NCBI GenBank assembly: GCA_947176685.1
Contig: CAMWRL010000080.1
Location: forward strand, 1 to 7,782
Direction of reading: 5' to 3'
DNA length: 7,782 nucleotides
Source: an uncultured Ruminococcus sp.
GTDB lineage: Bacteria > Bacillota > Clostridia > Oscillospirales > Ruminococcaceae
The notes under the pieces were generated by a model. It was not told where the DNA came from and searched no databases. It saw nothing but the letters and a program-made list of their open reading frames with translations. The position numbers and the translations under genes are program-made. Of this stretch, positions 1 to 5,843 are shown piece by piece (position 1 is the stretch's first letter; each line of letters opens with the position of its first letter).

Positions 1-33
1 AACTTAATTAAATCTGAAAAATCCTATGAAGAT

Positions 34-39
34 GGTGAT
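34..39 (+). promoter_or_regulatory. Ribosome binding site for the LacI-GGDEF gene
   Basis: GGTGAT, three bases before ATG 43, matches the 3' part of the extended Shine-Dalgarno AAGGAGGTGAT in its usual register. It lacks a full AGGAGG core, so it is only moderate. It supports ATG 43 over an upstream start, although the frame is open to the window edge. Confidence 0.5.
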
Positions 40-42
40 AAA

Positions 43-2022
43 ATGAATAACGAAAAAATTATACATATCGCAGTTGTTGCGGCTGGCATTGACGAGGAAT
101 ACCAGAACAATATAATAAGCGGTATCAACAAGTATACTCACGAGGGTAATGTCAATATATCGTGTTTTGCGTCATATGGCGGTACTCACCGTGATAACTG
201 TACCGACAGCATCAGCAGTATTGAAGTATCATATTTTGCGGCATACGGCGGTATGCTCAAAAGCAAGAAGTTTGATATAGGTGAATACAGCATTTATAAT
301 CTGATAAATTTCAAGGCTTTTGACGGCGTGATACTTATGACAAATACTATATGCGATTCTGCTATCAAAGAAAATATTATAAATCGTGTCAGCGAATCGG
401 GTATACCGGCAGTAGTGTTTGATTGTTCGGATTATCCGCAGTTGTATAACATCAGCATTGATAACAGTTCGGCAATGACCGAAATTATGAATCATGTGAT
501 TGAAGTCCATAACGCAAAGGTTATCAATTTTATTTCTGGTCCTCTGTCCAATCCGGAAGCCGCTGACCGTTATAATGCTTTTCTGGACGCTATGAATTCC
601 CATAATCTCCTAGTTGAGGAAGAAAGAATATTCTTCGGAGAGTTCAGAAGTCAGGACGGAAGACAGGCTATAGAGGAATTTTTACAGTCGGGACTGCCTC
701 TGCCGGACGCTTTCATATGCGCCAATGATGCTATGGCTCTTACAGCACTCTCAACCCTTGAAAAAGCCGGTTATAAAGTTCCGGACGATGTTATTGTCAC
801 GGGATTTGACAATACATACAACGCACGGAATTTCTGTCCCATACTGACGTCAGTTGACAGACCGCTTGTTGATATGGGTTATAAGTCTGTGGAAGTGATT
901 CTTGACATAATAGCCGGTAAAAATCCTCCTAAAAATATATCCCTTGCGTCTTCTCCGGTGTTTACCGAAAGCTGCGGATGCAAAAAAGCTGATAACAGCG
1001 ATTTGTACAGCTACAAGAAAAGCACTTACAAGAAAATCGAAAATATGAATGCCAGCATTTCAATGCTCAACAGGCTTATTGCAGGACTTGCGGAAACAGA
1101 AGAAATTGAAGAAGCTATGAACGTTCTTAGCAACTTTATTGAAGAACTGGGATGCGATAAATTCAGTCTCTGCCTTACGGAAAACTGGCAGGATACTATT
1201 GTTTCAGACCTGTCTATGATAGAAGCAACCAACAGTTATTCTGGATATATGATTGCTCCGTTGATATGGGAAAAAGGTGAAATCCGTTCATGCGGATATT
1301 TTCCAAGCAGAAATATGTTTCCGGAAGATACCAGAACAGGCGGAAATATAAATTATTTTCTGCCGCTGCACTTCCGTGAAAGGTGTCTGGGCTACTACAT
1401 CATAACTAACAGTGATTTTCCTGTATACAGTCTGTTGTGCCACAGCCTTACGCTTAATTTAAGCAACTCGCTTGAAAATATACGAAAGCTGATTCACCTC
1501 AACAAGGCTATGGGCGAACTCAACCGCCTGTACGTCATTGACCCTATGTGCAACATCTACAACAGAAACGGTTTTATAAACCTTGCTGACATAAAATTCC
1601 GTGAGTGCGCCGACAGAAAACAGAAAGTTATGCTGACATTCATTGATATGGACGGTCTGAAATTCATTAACGACAACTACGGTCATAATGAAGGGGATTT
1701 TGCTATACAACGGATTGCAAGCGTGATTCAGGAAAGCAGTATGGACAGTATCTGTGCAAGATTCGGCGGTGATGAGTTCGTAGTATTTACTTCCGACGTT
1801 GAAGACGGTGATGACGAGGCTTTCAAAAGGCGTTTCAATATGAAAGCCGAAAGAATGAACGCAATAATTAAAAAACCCTATACGCTTTCGGCAAGCGTGG
1901 GAAGCGTAATAGTTACTGCTGATGAAAATGTTACTCTGTACAGCATCATAAAGCAGGCTGACGAAAAAATGTATGACATCAAAAGACAACGCCATAACTC
2001 CAGACGGGGTATGGAAAAATAA
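43..2022 (+). CDS. Soluble LacI-type sensor / GAF-like / GGDEF diguanylate cyclase
   Basis: Predicted cytoplasmic enzyme making cyclic di-GMP from two GTP under control of a small-molecule sensor. Residues about 5-315 resemble the ligand-binding half of LacI-family regulators: ICANDAMA at 225-232 and IVTGFDN soon after, closing with ESCGC at 309-313. There is no helix-turn-helix, signal peptide or TM segment, so it should sense a cytoplasmic ligand and not bind DNA. Residues about 340-490 look GAF-like (YFLPLHFRERCLGYYI at 438-453). The GGDEF domain covers about 495-655: DPMCNIYNRNG at 500-510, metal/substrate residues D535, N543 and D552, and intact GGDEF at 575-579, so activity is expected. 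The RxxD inhibitory site normally just upstream is absent. The frame stays open to base 1, so an earlier start cannot be excluded; I chose ATG 43 for the GGTGAT before it and because the sensor fold begins at once. Residues 40-47 and 63-70 are a short duplication. No clear terminator follows. Confidence 0.9.
   Translation: MNNEKIIHIAVVAAGIDEEYQNNIISGINKYTHEGNVNISCFASYGGTHRDNCTDSISSIEVSYFAAYGGMLKSKKFDIGEYSIYNLINFKAFDGVILMTNTICDSAIKENIINRVSESGIPAVVFDCSDYPQLYNISIDNSSAMTEIMNHVIEVHNAKVINFISGPLSNPEAADRYNAFLDAMNSHNLLVEEERIFFGEFRSQDGRQAIEEFLQSGLPLPDAFICANDAMALTALSTLEKAGYKVPDDVIVTGFDNTYNARNFCPILTSVDRPLVDMGYKSVEVILDIIAGKNPPKNISLASSPVFTESCGCKKADNSDLYSYKKSTYKKIENMNASISMLNRLIAGLAETEEIEEAMNVLSNFIEELGCDKFSLCLTENWQDTIVSDLSMIEATNSYSGYMIAPLIWEKGEIRSCGYFPSRNMFPEDTRTGGNINYFLPLHFRERCLGYYIITNSDFPVYSLLCHSLTLNLSNSLENIRKLIHLNKAMGELNRLYVIDPMCNIYNRNGFINLADIKFRECADRKQKVMLTFIDMDGLKFINDNYGHNEGDFAIQRIASVIQESSMDSICARFGGDEFVVFTSDVEDGDDEAFKRRFNMKAERMNAIIKKPYTLSASVGSVIVTADENVTLYSIIKQADEKMYDIKRQRHNSRRGMEK
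158..253 (+). repeat. Imperfect 69-bp-offset direct repeat inside the sensor domain
   Basis: Bases 158-184 and 227-253 are 27-nt copies that differ at four positions and lie exactly 69 nt (23 codons) apart. They encode SCFASYGG (residues 40-47) and SYFAAYGG (63-70). From memory of related LacI-GGDEF proteins, only one such strand-plus-YGG element comes before the (D/E)GEY segment, here DIGEY after the second copy. The sequence therefore looks like a short in-frame tandem duplication with diverged intervening residues. Confidence 0.6.
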
Positions 2023-2052
2023 TTACAATATGGTTACAGATACGTAAACCGC

Positions 2053-2081
2053 TTGACAAATTAAATAATCCGATATATAAT
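2053..2081 (+). promoter_or_regulatory. Consensus sigma-A promoter of the rtcB unit
   Basis: A perfect TTGACA (2053-2058) and a perfect TATAAT (2076-2081) are separated by the optimal 17 bp, which predicts a start near 2087-2089. It is the only promoter-like sequence I see ahead of rtcB, and it lies upstream of the intrinsic terminator at 2214-2244. The -10 box is also the left arm of an inverted repeat, suggesting control at initiation as well as in the leader. Confidence 0.88.
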
Positions 2082-2095
2082 AACTGCATATTATA
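2076..2095. promoter_or_regulatory. Inverted repeat over the -10 box and start site (possible operator)
   Basis: TATAATA (2076-2082) and its exact reverse complement TATTATA (2089-2095) flank the spacer ACTGCA. The 20-bp interrupted palindrome covers the -10 box and the predicted start point, where a bound repressor would block RNA polymerase. The arms are pure A/T, so chance is a real alternative. No regulator gene is adjacent on the same strand. Confidence 0.35.
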
Positions 2096-2114
2096 CGAAA
2101 GGACGGTGAACACC

Positions 2115-2192
2115 ATGACAATCAGATATAATCTTCTCACAACCAATATTCACATCAAGCATGGGGTTTGCCTGTATATCTCCGTCCATTGA
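2115..2192 (+). CDS. Short leader ORF (25 residues) upstream of rtcB
   Basis: ATG 2115 opens 25 codons ending in TGA at 2190-2192, beginning MTIRYNLLTT and ending HGVCLYISVH. An AAAGGACGGTGA stretch (2098-2109) resembles AAAGGAGGTGA with an extra base and is placed well for initiation. The ORF starts about 27 nt after the predicted transcript start and stops 21 nt before the terminator stem, typical spacing for a regulatory leader peptide. It has three His and one Cys but no run of one amino acid, so classical amino-acid attenuation is not obvious. It could instead be a chance ORF in a structured RNA. I do not recognise a family. Confidence 0.4.
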   Translation: MTIRYNLLTTNIHIKHGVCLYISVH

Positions 2193-2213
2193 ACGGATTC
2201 TTATGTATATAAC

Positions 2214-2244
2214 GGCGTTCCTGCATTGTAGGAACGCCTTTTTT
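2214..2244 (+). terminator. Intrinsic terminator inside the rtcB leader
   Basis: GGCGTTCCT (2214-2222) and AGGAACGCC (2230-2238) form a perfect 9-bp GC-rich stem around a 7-nt loop, followed immediately by six T residues (2239-2244). It lies between the only visible promoter and the rtcB start, so it should stop most transcripts unless it is suppressed. Confidence 0.9.
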
Positions 2245-2261
2245 GCGTACAGGCAGACCGG

Positions 2262-2269
2262 AAAGGAAG
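2262..2269 (+). promoter_or_regulatory. Ribosome binding site fixing the rtcB start at 2275
   Basis: AAAGGAAG lies about 6-7 nt before ATG 2275. The same frame is open back to an ATG at 2161, but that longer version would translate through the terminator hairpin and has no ribosome binding site. RtcB homology begins at the MIILNGKY encoded from 2275. Confidence 0.85.
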
Positions 2270-2274
2270 TTATT

Positions 2275-3480
2275 ATGATAATCCTCAACGGAAAATACAA
2301 TTCAGCAAAAGTCTTTACAGAAGTAATAGACCAGAGTTCCATAGCTCAGATTATTGAACTTTGTAACCAGCCCGTCAGTGACGGCTCAAAAATCCGCATA
2401 ATGCCGGACGTTCACGCCGGAGCGGGCTGTACAATCGGCACTACAATGACCATTACCGACAAGGCTGTTCCGAATCTTGTGGGCGTTGACATCGGCTGCG
2501 GTATGGAAACAGTACGTCTTAAAGAAAAGCACATAGAACTACAGCAGCTTGACAAGCTCATCTACAGAAATATACCGTCGGGCTTTTCGATAAGAAAAAA
2601 GCCTCACCGCTATATAAACAATATAAATCTTGCGGAGCTGTACTGCATTGAACACGTAAACCTTGACCGTGCGGAACTCAGTATGGGAACTCTCGGCGGC
2701 GGCAATCACTTCATAGAAGCCAACAAGGGTACTGACGGAAGTATTTATATAGTAATACATTCAGGGTCAAGGCATCTGGGAGTTGAAACGGCTAAATACT
2801 ATCAGGAACAGGCATACAATAATCTGAATCGCAGTTCGCAGACGGACGTTGACGAACTTGTTGCCCGTCTGAAAGCTGAGGGCAAGTCCAGACAGATTGA
2901 GTCCGAAATAAAAAAACTCAAAAATACAAAGACGACTGATATTCCCAAACACCTCGCCTATACAGAGGGGAATTTATTTGACCGGTATATCCACGATATG
3001 AAGATAGTACAGGAGTTTGCACGGCTTAATCGTCTTGCAATGATGGACGAAATTATAAAGGGTATGGGACTTCATGTAACTGAACAGTTCACGACAATTC
3101 ACAACTATATCGATACTGAAAATATGATTCTCCGTAAAGGTGCTATTTCGGCGCAGGAGGGCGAAAAAATTCTTATTCCAATGAATATGCGTGACGGCAG
3201 TCTGATATGTACCGGAAAAGGCAATCCCGACTGGAATTACTCCGCACCGCACGGAGCAGGCAGACTTATGTCACGTTCGCAGGCAAAGCAGACCTTTACA
3301 GTATCGGAGTACAAAAAGCAGATGCAGGGTATTTATACGACTTCTGTCAACTCCGGCACGCTTGACGAATGCCCTATGGTTTACAAGAATATGAACGATA
3401 TTATTGACAATATCGGAGATACCGCAGAAGTAAACGAAATTATAAAACCCATATACAACTTCAAGGCAGGGGAGGAATGA
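2275..3480 (+). CDS. rtcB: RNA-splicing ligase RtcB (3'-phosphate RNA ligase)
   Basis: RtcB is a cytosolic, Mn2+- and GTP-dependent ligase that joins RNA 3'-phosphate or 2',3'-cyclic-phosphate ends to 5'-OH ends, repairing nuclease-cut RNAs. At 401 residues it is close to the E. coli enzyme (about 408). Expected active-site residues are present: D72 and C75 in GVDIGCGM, N144 and H145 in GGGNHF, H162 in HSGSRHLG, H276 in TTIHNYID, and H326 in SAPHGAGR, matching the histidine that is guanylated. MPDVHAG at 43-49 is also conserved. No truncation or frameshift is visible. Neither archease, rtcA nor prfH (frequent partners elsewhere) is present; the partner here is a small basic protein starting 3 nt after the stop. 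Transcription appears to come from 2053-2081 through the leader terminator, so expression is probably conditional, which would fit a damage-response role (inference). Confidence 0.97.
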   Translation: MIILNGKYNSAKVFTEVIDQSSIAQIIELCNQPVSDGSKIRIMPDVHAGAGCTIGTTMTITDKAVPNLVGVDIGCGMETVRLKEKHIELQQLDKLIYRNIPSGFSIRKKPHRYINNINLAELYCIEHVNLDRAELSMGTLGGGNHFIEANKGTDGSIYIVIHSGSRHLGVETAKYYQEQAYNNLNRSSQTDVDELVARLKAEGKSRQIESEIKKLKNTKTTDIPKHLAYTEGNLFDRYIHDMKIVQEFARLNRLAMMDEIIKGMGLHVTEQFTTIHNYIDTENMILRKGAISAQEGEKILIPMNMRDGSLICTGKGNPDWNYSAPHGAGRLMSRSQAKQTFTVSEYKKQMQGIYTTSVNSGTLDECPMVYKNMNDIIDNIGDTAEVNEIIKPIYNFKAGEE

Positions 3481-3483
3481 TAT

Positions 3484-3642
3484 ATGAATTTTGTGCCTTA
3501 TGAAAAACTCAGCAAGAAAGAAAAGAAAAAAATTGACGCCCTGAAACGCCGTGACTGGTCGGGACTCAATCCGGTGACAAGGGTTGCAGAAGAAAACAGG
3601 AAGTATTCCCGAAAAGAAAAACATCCCGTAAGGTATGTTTAA
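3484..3642 (+). CDS. Small very basic protein co-transcribed with rtcB
   Basis: A 52-residue ORF starts 3 nt after the rtcB stop. Its ribosome binding site GGGGAGGA (3469-3476) lies inside the last rtcB codons, 7-8 nt before the ATG, so translation is probably coupled. The product starts MNFVPYEKLSKKEKKKIDAL and is rich in Lys and Arg, with a central W25 in DWSGLNPVTR and a basic C-terminus (KYSRKEKHPVRYV). There is no TM segment, signal peptide or metal-binding Cys pattern. The VPYEKLSKK start and the W-x-x-x-NPVTR core remind me of short uncharacterised clostridial proteins, but I cannot name a family. Charge and context suggest an RNA- or ribosome-binding accessory to RtcB; this is inference. 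A terminator follows 8 nt after the stop, which supports this being the last gene of the unit. Confidence 0.82.
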   Translation: MNFVPYEKLSKKEKKKIDALKRRDWSGLNPVTRVAEENRKYSRKEKHPVRYV

Positions 3643-3650
3643 ACTTAAAG

Positions 3651-3679
3651 GCACGTTCTCCGGAACGTGCTTCTTTTTC
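3651..3679 (+). terminator. Intrinsic terminator of the rtcB unit
   Basis: GCACGTTC (3651-3658) and GAACGTGC (3663-3670) form a perfect 8-bp stem with a stable TCCG tetraloop, followed by the T-rich tract TTCTTTTTC. It closes rtcB and the small basic gene. Confidence 0.9.
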
Positions 3680-3706
3680 GCAATATCAAACAAAAAATCA
3701 CATAAA

Positions 3707-3777
3707 ATTTCAACTAAAATCCGCAAAATGCAGAAAAATTGAAATCCGTCATAAAAGCTGGAAAATATTCTTGAAAT
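3707..3777. repeat. Three TTGAAAT heptamers at 32-bp spacing ahead of the transporter
   Basis: ATTTCAA (3707-3713, inverted), TTGAAAT (3739-3745) and TTGAAAT (3771-3777) begin exactly 32 bp apart. The last one contains the -35 box. The first two form an inverted pair. A 32-bp step is about three helical turns, so proteins bound to these sites would lie on one face of the DNA. The region is very AT-rich, so coincidence is possible. The rest of 3680-3770 shows nothing else I can name. Confidence 0.3.
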
Positions 3778-3799
3778 AATTTTTGCAATGTGCTATAAT
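3771..3799 (+). promoter_or_regulatory. Sigma-A promoter of the transporter / kinase-like operon
   Basis: TTGAAA (3771-3776) and TATAAT (3794-3799) are 17 bp apart, with a TGC extended -10 element directly before the -10 box. The predicted start is near 3806, giving an untranslated leader of about 37 nt before ATG 3843. The upstream DNA is A/T-rich, as in UP elements. Confidence 0.85.
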
Positions 3800-3825
3800 T
3801 CCAAAGGTGAATATTAATTTTAAAC

Positions 3826-3832
3826 AGGAGGT
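3826..3832 (+). promoter_or_regulatory. Ribosome binding site fixing the transporter start at 3843
   Basis: AGGAGGT lies 10 nt before ATG 3843. The reading frame is open further back to a TTG at 3783, but that codon sits inside the promoter, upstream of the -10 box, and cannot be transcribed from it. Confidence 0.88.
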
Positions 3833-3842
3833 TGAATGCTTT

Positions 3843-5195
3843 ATGGCAGCAGCACAGATTTTTGCCGTTGTGATATTCGTGGCGATGTTTGTACTAATCG
3901 TTATGGATAAGATTGAACGGCACTATGTAACGTTGGGCAGCGGAATCCTTTCACTTATAGTAGTGTTCGGTATCTGTATGCGCAACGGTGAAGCAGTCTG
4001 GAATATTTTAGCTTTAAAGGGGTTCGCAACCAAGGACTTCTGGTATCAGGTTACGGAAACCGAAAGCAAAGGTATTAACTGGGCTACAATTGTTTTTATT
4101 GCCGGAATGATGATAATGGTCGAGGGTATGGCTAAAGCCGGATTTTTCCGCTGGCTCTGTATGAAAATAGCCTTTATGGTCAAGTGTAAGACTATTCCGG
4201 TATTCGTGACATTTATGATAATGTCGGCAGTACTTTCGATGTTTATCGACAGTATAACGGTAATTATGTTTCTTGCGGCGGTAACTGTTGAACTTTCGCA
4301 GTTACTTAAATTCAATCCCGTGCCTATGATTCTTTCGGAAATCTTCTGCGCAAATCTGGGCGGTTCTGCAACTATGTGCGGAGACCCACCGAATATTATA
4401 GTAGGTACTTCACTGGGATACTCTTTCGGGGACTTCCTCACCAATACGGGACTTATTGCAGGAATATGCCTGATAGTTTCGATAATATTCTTCTACATAG
4501 TTTTCAAAAAAGAACTTGTTTCAGACAATGATAAAGAAATTGATATATCCAAACTTCCCAAGCCCAGCGAAGCTATCACAAACAAGCGTGACTTTATTGT
4601 AAGCAGTATTATTTTCGGATGTGCGGTGATACTTCTTGTAACTCATTCTGTAACACACCTTACTGTTGCTACAATCGGAACTTTTATAGCAGCTGTAACT
4701 CTCATAGCCTTTGCGAAAGATGCAGTCGGACTTCTTAAAAAAACCGACTATAAGACGCTTGTATTTTTTATAGGACTGTTCATAGTGGTCGGCGGTCTTG
4801 AGGAAACAGGCATACTTGAAATCATTGCGGACTTCATTGAAAAAATAAGCGGCGGTGACGCTAAACTTATGATTGTAATTATTCTCTGGGTGTCGGCAGT
4901 TGCAAGTGCTTTTGTGGACAATATACCGTTTGCGGCTACAATGGTTCCCGTTATTCAGAGCCTTGCCGAAACTTCCGGTATAGCTCTTCCAACACTTGCG
5001 TGGACTCTCTCAATCGGTACGGACATAGGCGGCAGTGCAACTCCGATTGGTGCTTCTGCAAACGTTGTCGGTACGTCGGTTGCGGCTAAAAACGGCTATC
5101 CGATTGGCTGGGGAAAATACTGCAAAAAACTTGCACCTGCTACCGTCATAGTACTTGCAATTTCGACAGTTTACATTTTTATGAGATACTTATAA
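3843..5195 (+). CDS. ArsB/NhaD/SLC13-type ion transporter permease
   Basis: A 450-residue polytopic inner-membrane protein, with ten or more hydrophobic segments along its length, from the ion-transporter superfamily that includes ArsB, NhaD, CitMHS and SLC13. The family's two-fold internal repeat is visible: MFIDSITVIMF (133-143) parallels AFVDNIPFAAT (356-366), and NLGGSATMCGDPPNIIVGTS (171-190) parallels DIGGSATPIGASANVVGTS (394-412). These GGSAT..G...N..VGTS loops are the expected re-entrant substrate/cation sites. The charged stretch at about 222-250 is probably the loop between the halves. Substrate cannot be read from sequence: arsenite, Na+/H+ exchange, and dicarboxylate or citrate uptake are all possible. 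No arsR or arsC lies beside it, so I do not assign arsenic resistance. It has its own promoter and is followed after 15 nt by a kinase-like gene. Confidence 0.9.
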   Translation: MAAAQIFAVVIFVAMFVLIVMDKIERHYVTLGSGILSLIVVFGICMRNGEAVWNILALKGFATKDFWYQVTETESKGINWATIVFIAGMMIMVEGMAKAGFFRWLCMKIAFMVKCKTIPVFVTFMIMSAVLSMFIDSITVIMFLAAVTVELSQLLKFNPVPMILSEIFCANLGGSATMCGDPPNIIVGTSLGYSFGDFLTNTGLIAGICLIVSIIFFYIVFKKELVSDNDKEIDISKLPKPSEAITNKRDFIVSSIIFGCAVILLVTHSVTHLTVATIGTFIAAVTLIAFAKDAVGLLKKTDYKTLVFFIGLFIVVGGLEETGILEIIADFIEKISGGDAKLMIVIILWVSAVASAFVDNIPFAATMVPVIQSLAETSGIALPTLAWTLSIGTDIGGSATPIGASANVVGTSVAAKNGYPIGWGKYCKKLAPATVIVLAISTVYIFMRYL

Positions 5196-5210
5196 TACAG
5201 GAGGCTTTTT

Positions 5211-5804
5211 ATGGGACAGCTTATTATTTCAGTCGGTCGTGAGTTCGGAAGCGGCGGTCGTGTAATTGCCGAAGCACTTGCCGAAAGATTCGGTATACCG
5301 ATATATGACCGTCACCTGATTACGGAAGTCGCTGACAGGACGGGTCTTACTCCGGAAGAAATCGAAAAGTACAACGAAAATCCCAAAAAGAAAATCATTT
5401 CAAGACGGGTAAGAGGTTACAGCAACTCAATAGAGGACAATATAGCAGAAATGCAGTTCAGATTCCTGAAAGAGAAGTCCGACAGCGGTGAATCGTTCGT
5501 AGTAGTCGGAAGATGTTCAGAAACCAAATTAAAATCCAATCCGGCACTGGTTTCGGTTTTCGTTCTTGCCGATATGGAAGCAAAAGTAAAGCGTATTATG
5601 GAAGTATACGAACTTTCCGAAGATGATGCTATGGAGTTTATCCGCAAAAAGGACAAGAAAAGAAAACGTTATCACAATTACCACTGTTCCGGACACTGGG
5701 GCGATTCAAGACTGTATGACCTTTGTATAAACAGCAGTTGTCTGGGCATTGAAAAAACCGTTGATTACCTTGAAAACTACATCAGGGCAAGGACGGATAT
5801 ATAA
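5211..5804 (+). CDS. Cytidylate-kinase-like P-loop protein
   Basis: A 197-residue soluble protein resembling the cytidylate-kinase-like family (Cytidylate_kin2 type), related to CMP kinases but distinct from housekeeping Cmk. The N-terminal P-loop region is GREFGSGGR at residues 9-17, with GSGG in place of the usual Walker-A GK(S/T), as is common in this family. IYDRHLI at 31-37 follows the first helix, FVVVGRC at 96-102 is a buried core strand, VSVFVLAD at 114-121 is another, and a basic LID-like stretch (RKKDKKRKRYH, 145-155) comes before DLCINSS at 170-176. Substrate is unknown; NMP phosphorylation is possible but not shown. It has an AGGAGG-type site and begins 15 nt after the transporter stop, so the two are co-transcribed. 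Its stop codon lies against the bidirectional terminator. Confidence 0.88.
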   Translation: MGQLIISVGREFGSGGRVIAEALAERFGIPIYDRHLITEVADRTGLTPEEIEKYNENPKKKIISRRVRGYSNSIEDNIAEMQFRFLKEKSDSGESFVVVGRCSETKLKSNPALVSVFVLADMEAKVKRIMEVYELSEDDAMEFIRKKDKKRKRYHNYHCSGHWGDSRLYDLCINSSCLGIEKTVDYLENYIRARTDI

Positions 5805-5839
5805 AAAAATTCGGGTACATTGCTGTACCCGATATTTTT
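5803..5839. terminator. Bidirectional intrinsic terminator between convergent operons
   Basis: CGGGTACA (5812-5819) and TGTACCCG (5824-5831) pair around the loop TTGC, with an extra T-A pair at the base (5811/5832). On the plus strand the stem is followed by TATTTTT. On the minus strand it is followed by a run of seven T residues (the A tract at 5803-5809). It therefore serves both the kinase-like gene and the convergent GGDEF gene, and begins within the kinase-like stop codon. Confidence 0.9.
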
Positions 5840-5843
5840 ATTA

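Larger units (their letters stand above)
2088..2244 (+). promoter_or_regulatory. rtcB 5' leader with early terminator (candidate attenuator)
   Basis: The predicted transcript begins near 2088, encodes a 25-residue ORF and meets a strong intrinsic terminator 30-odd bases before rtcB. Two alternative pairings can be seen. GGACGG (2101-2106), in the leader ORF's ribosome-binding region, can pair with CCGTCC (2182-2187) near the end of that ORF. GAACG (2191-2195) can pair with CGTTC (2216-2220) in the left arm of the terminator. These could couple leader translation or a bound ligand to read-through. Alternatively, the leader is a free-standing small RNA of about 155 nt. I recognise no known riboswitch, and the T-box consensus is absent. 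Confidence 0.5.

Noticed and set aside
1459..1995. Antisense ORF of 178 codons opposite the GGDEF domain
   Set aside because: It mirrors the codon pattern of the real gene, and has no family resemblance and no ribosome binding site.
2023..2052. Terminator for the LacI-GGDEF gene (GGTTAC / GTAAACC)
   Set aside because: The stem needs a bulge and no T tract follows, so it is not a convincing intrinsic terminator.
2088..2244. T-box or other known riboswitch in the rtcB leader
   Set aside because: The T-box AGGGTGGNACCGCG consensus is absent and I see no other known aptamer core; it is kept only as an unclassified leader.
2161..2274. N-terminal extension of RtcB from the ATG at 2161
   Set aside because: It would translate through the terminator hairpin at 2214-2244, has no ribosome binding site, and RtcB homology starts at 2275 behind AAAGGAAG.
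3271..3726. Antisense ORF of 151 codons across the rtcB end, small gene and terminator
   Set aside because: It runs through a terminator hairpin and opposite two supported genes, so it is a shadow.
3783..3842. Transporter start at the TTG at 3783
   Set aside because: This codon lies within the promoter, upstream of the -10 box at 3794-3799. ATG 3843 has AGGAGGT before it and starts the first membrane segment.
3836..3910. Overlapping mini-ORF from ATG 3836
   Set aside because: Its ATG is only a few bases from the ribosome binding site, it is out of frame with the transporter, and it encodes nothing recognisable.
3843..5195. Arsenite efflux pump (arsB) naming
   Set aside because: The superfamily motifs are shared with Na+/H+ and carboxylate transporters, and there is no arsR, arsC or arsA neighbour.
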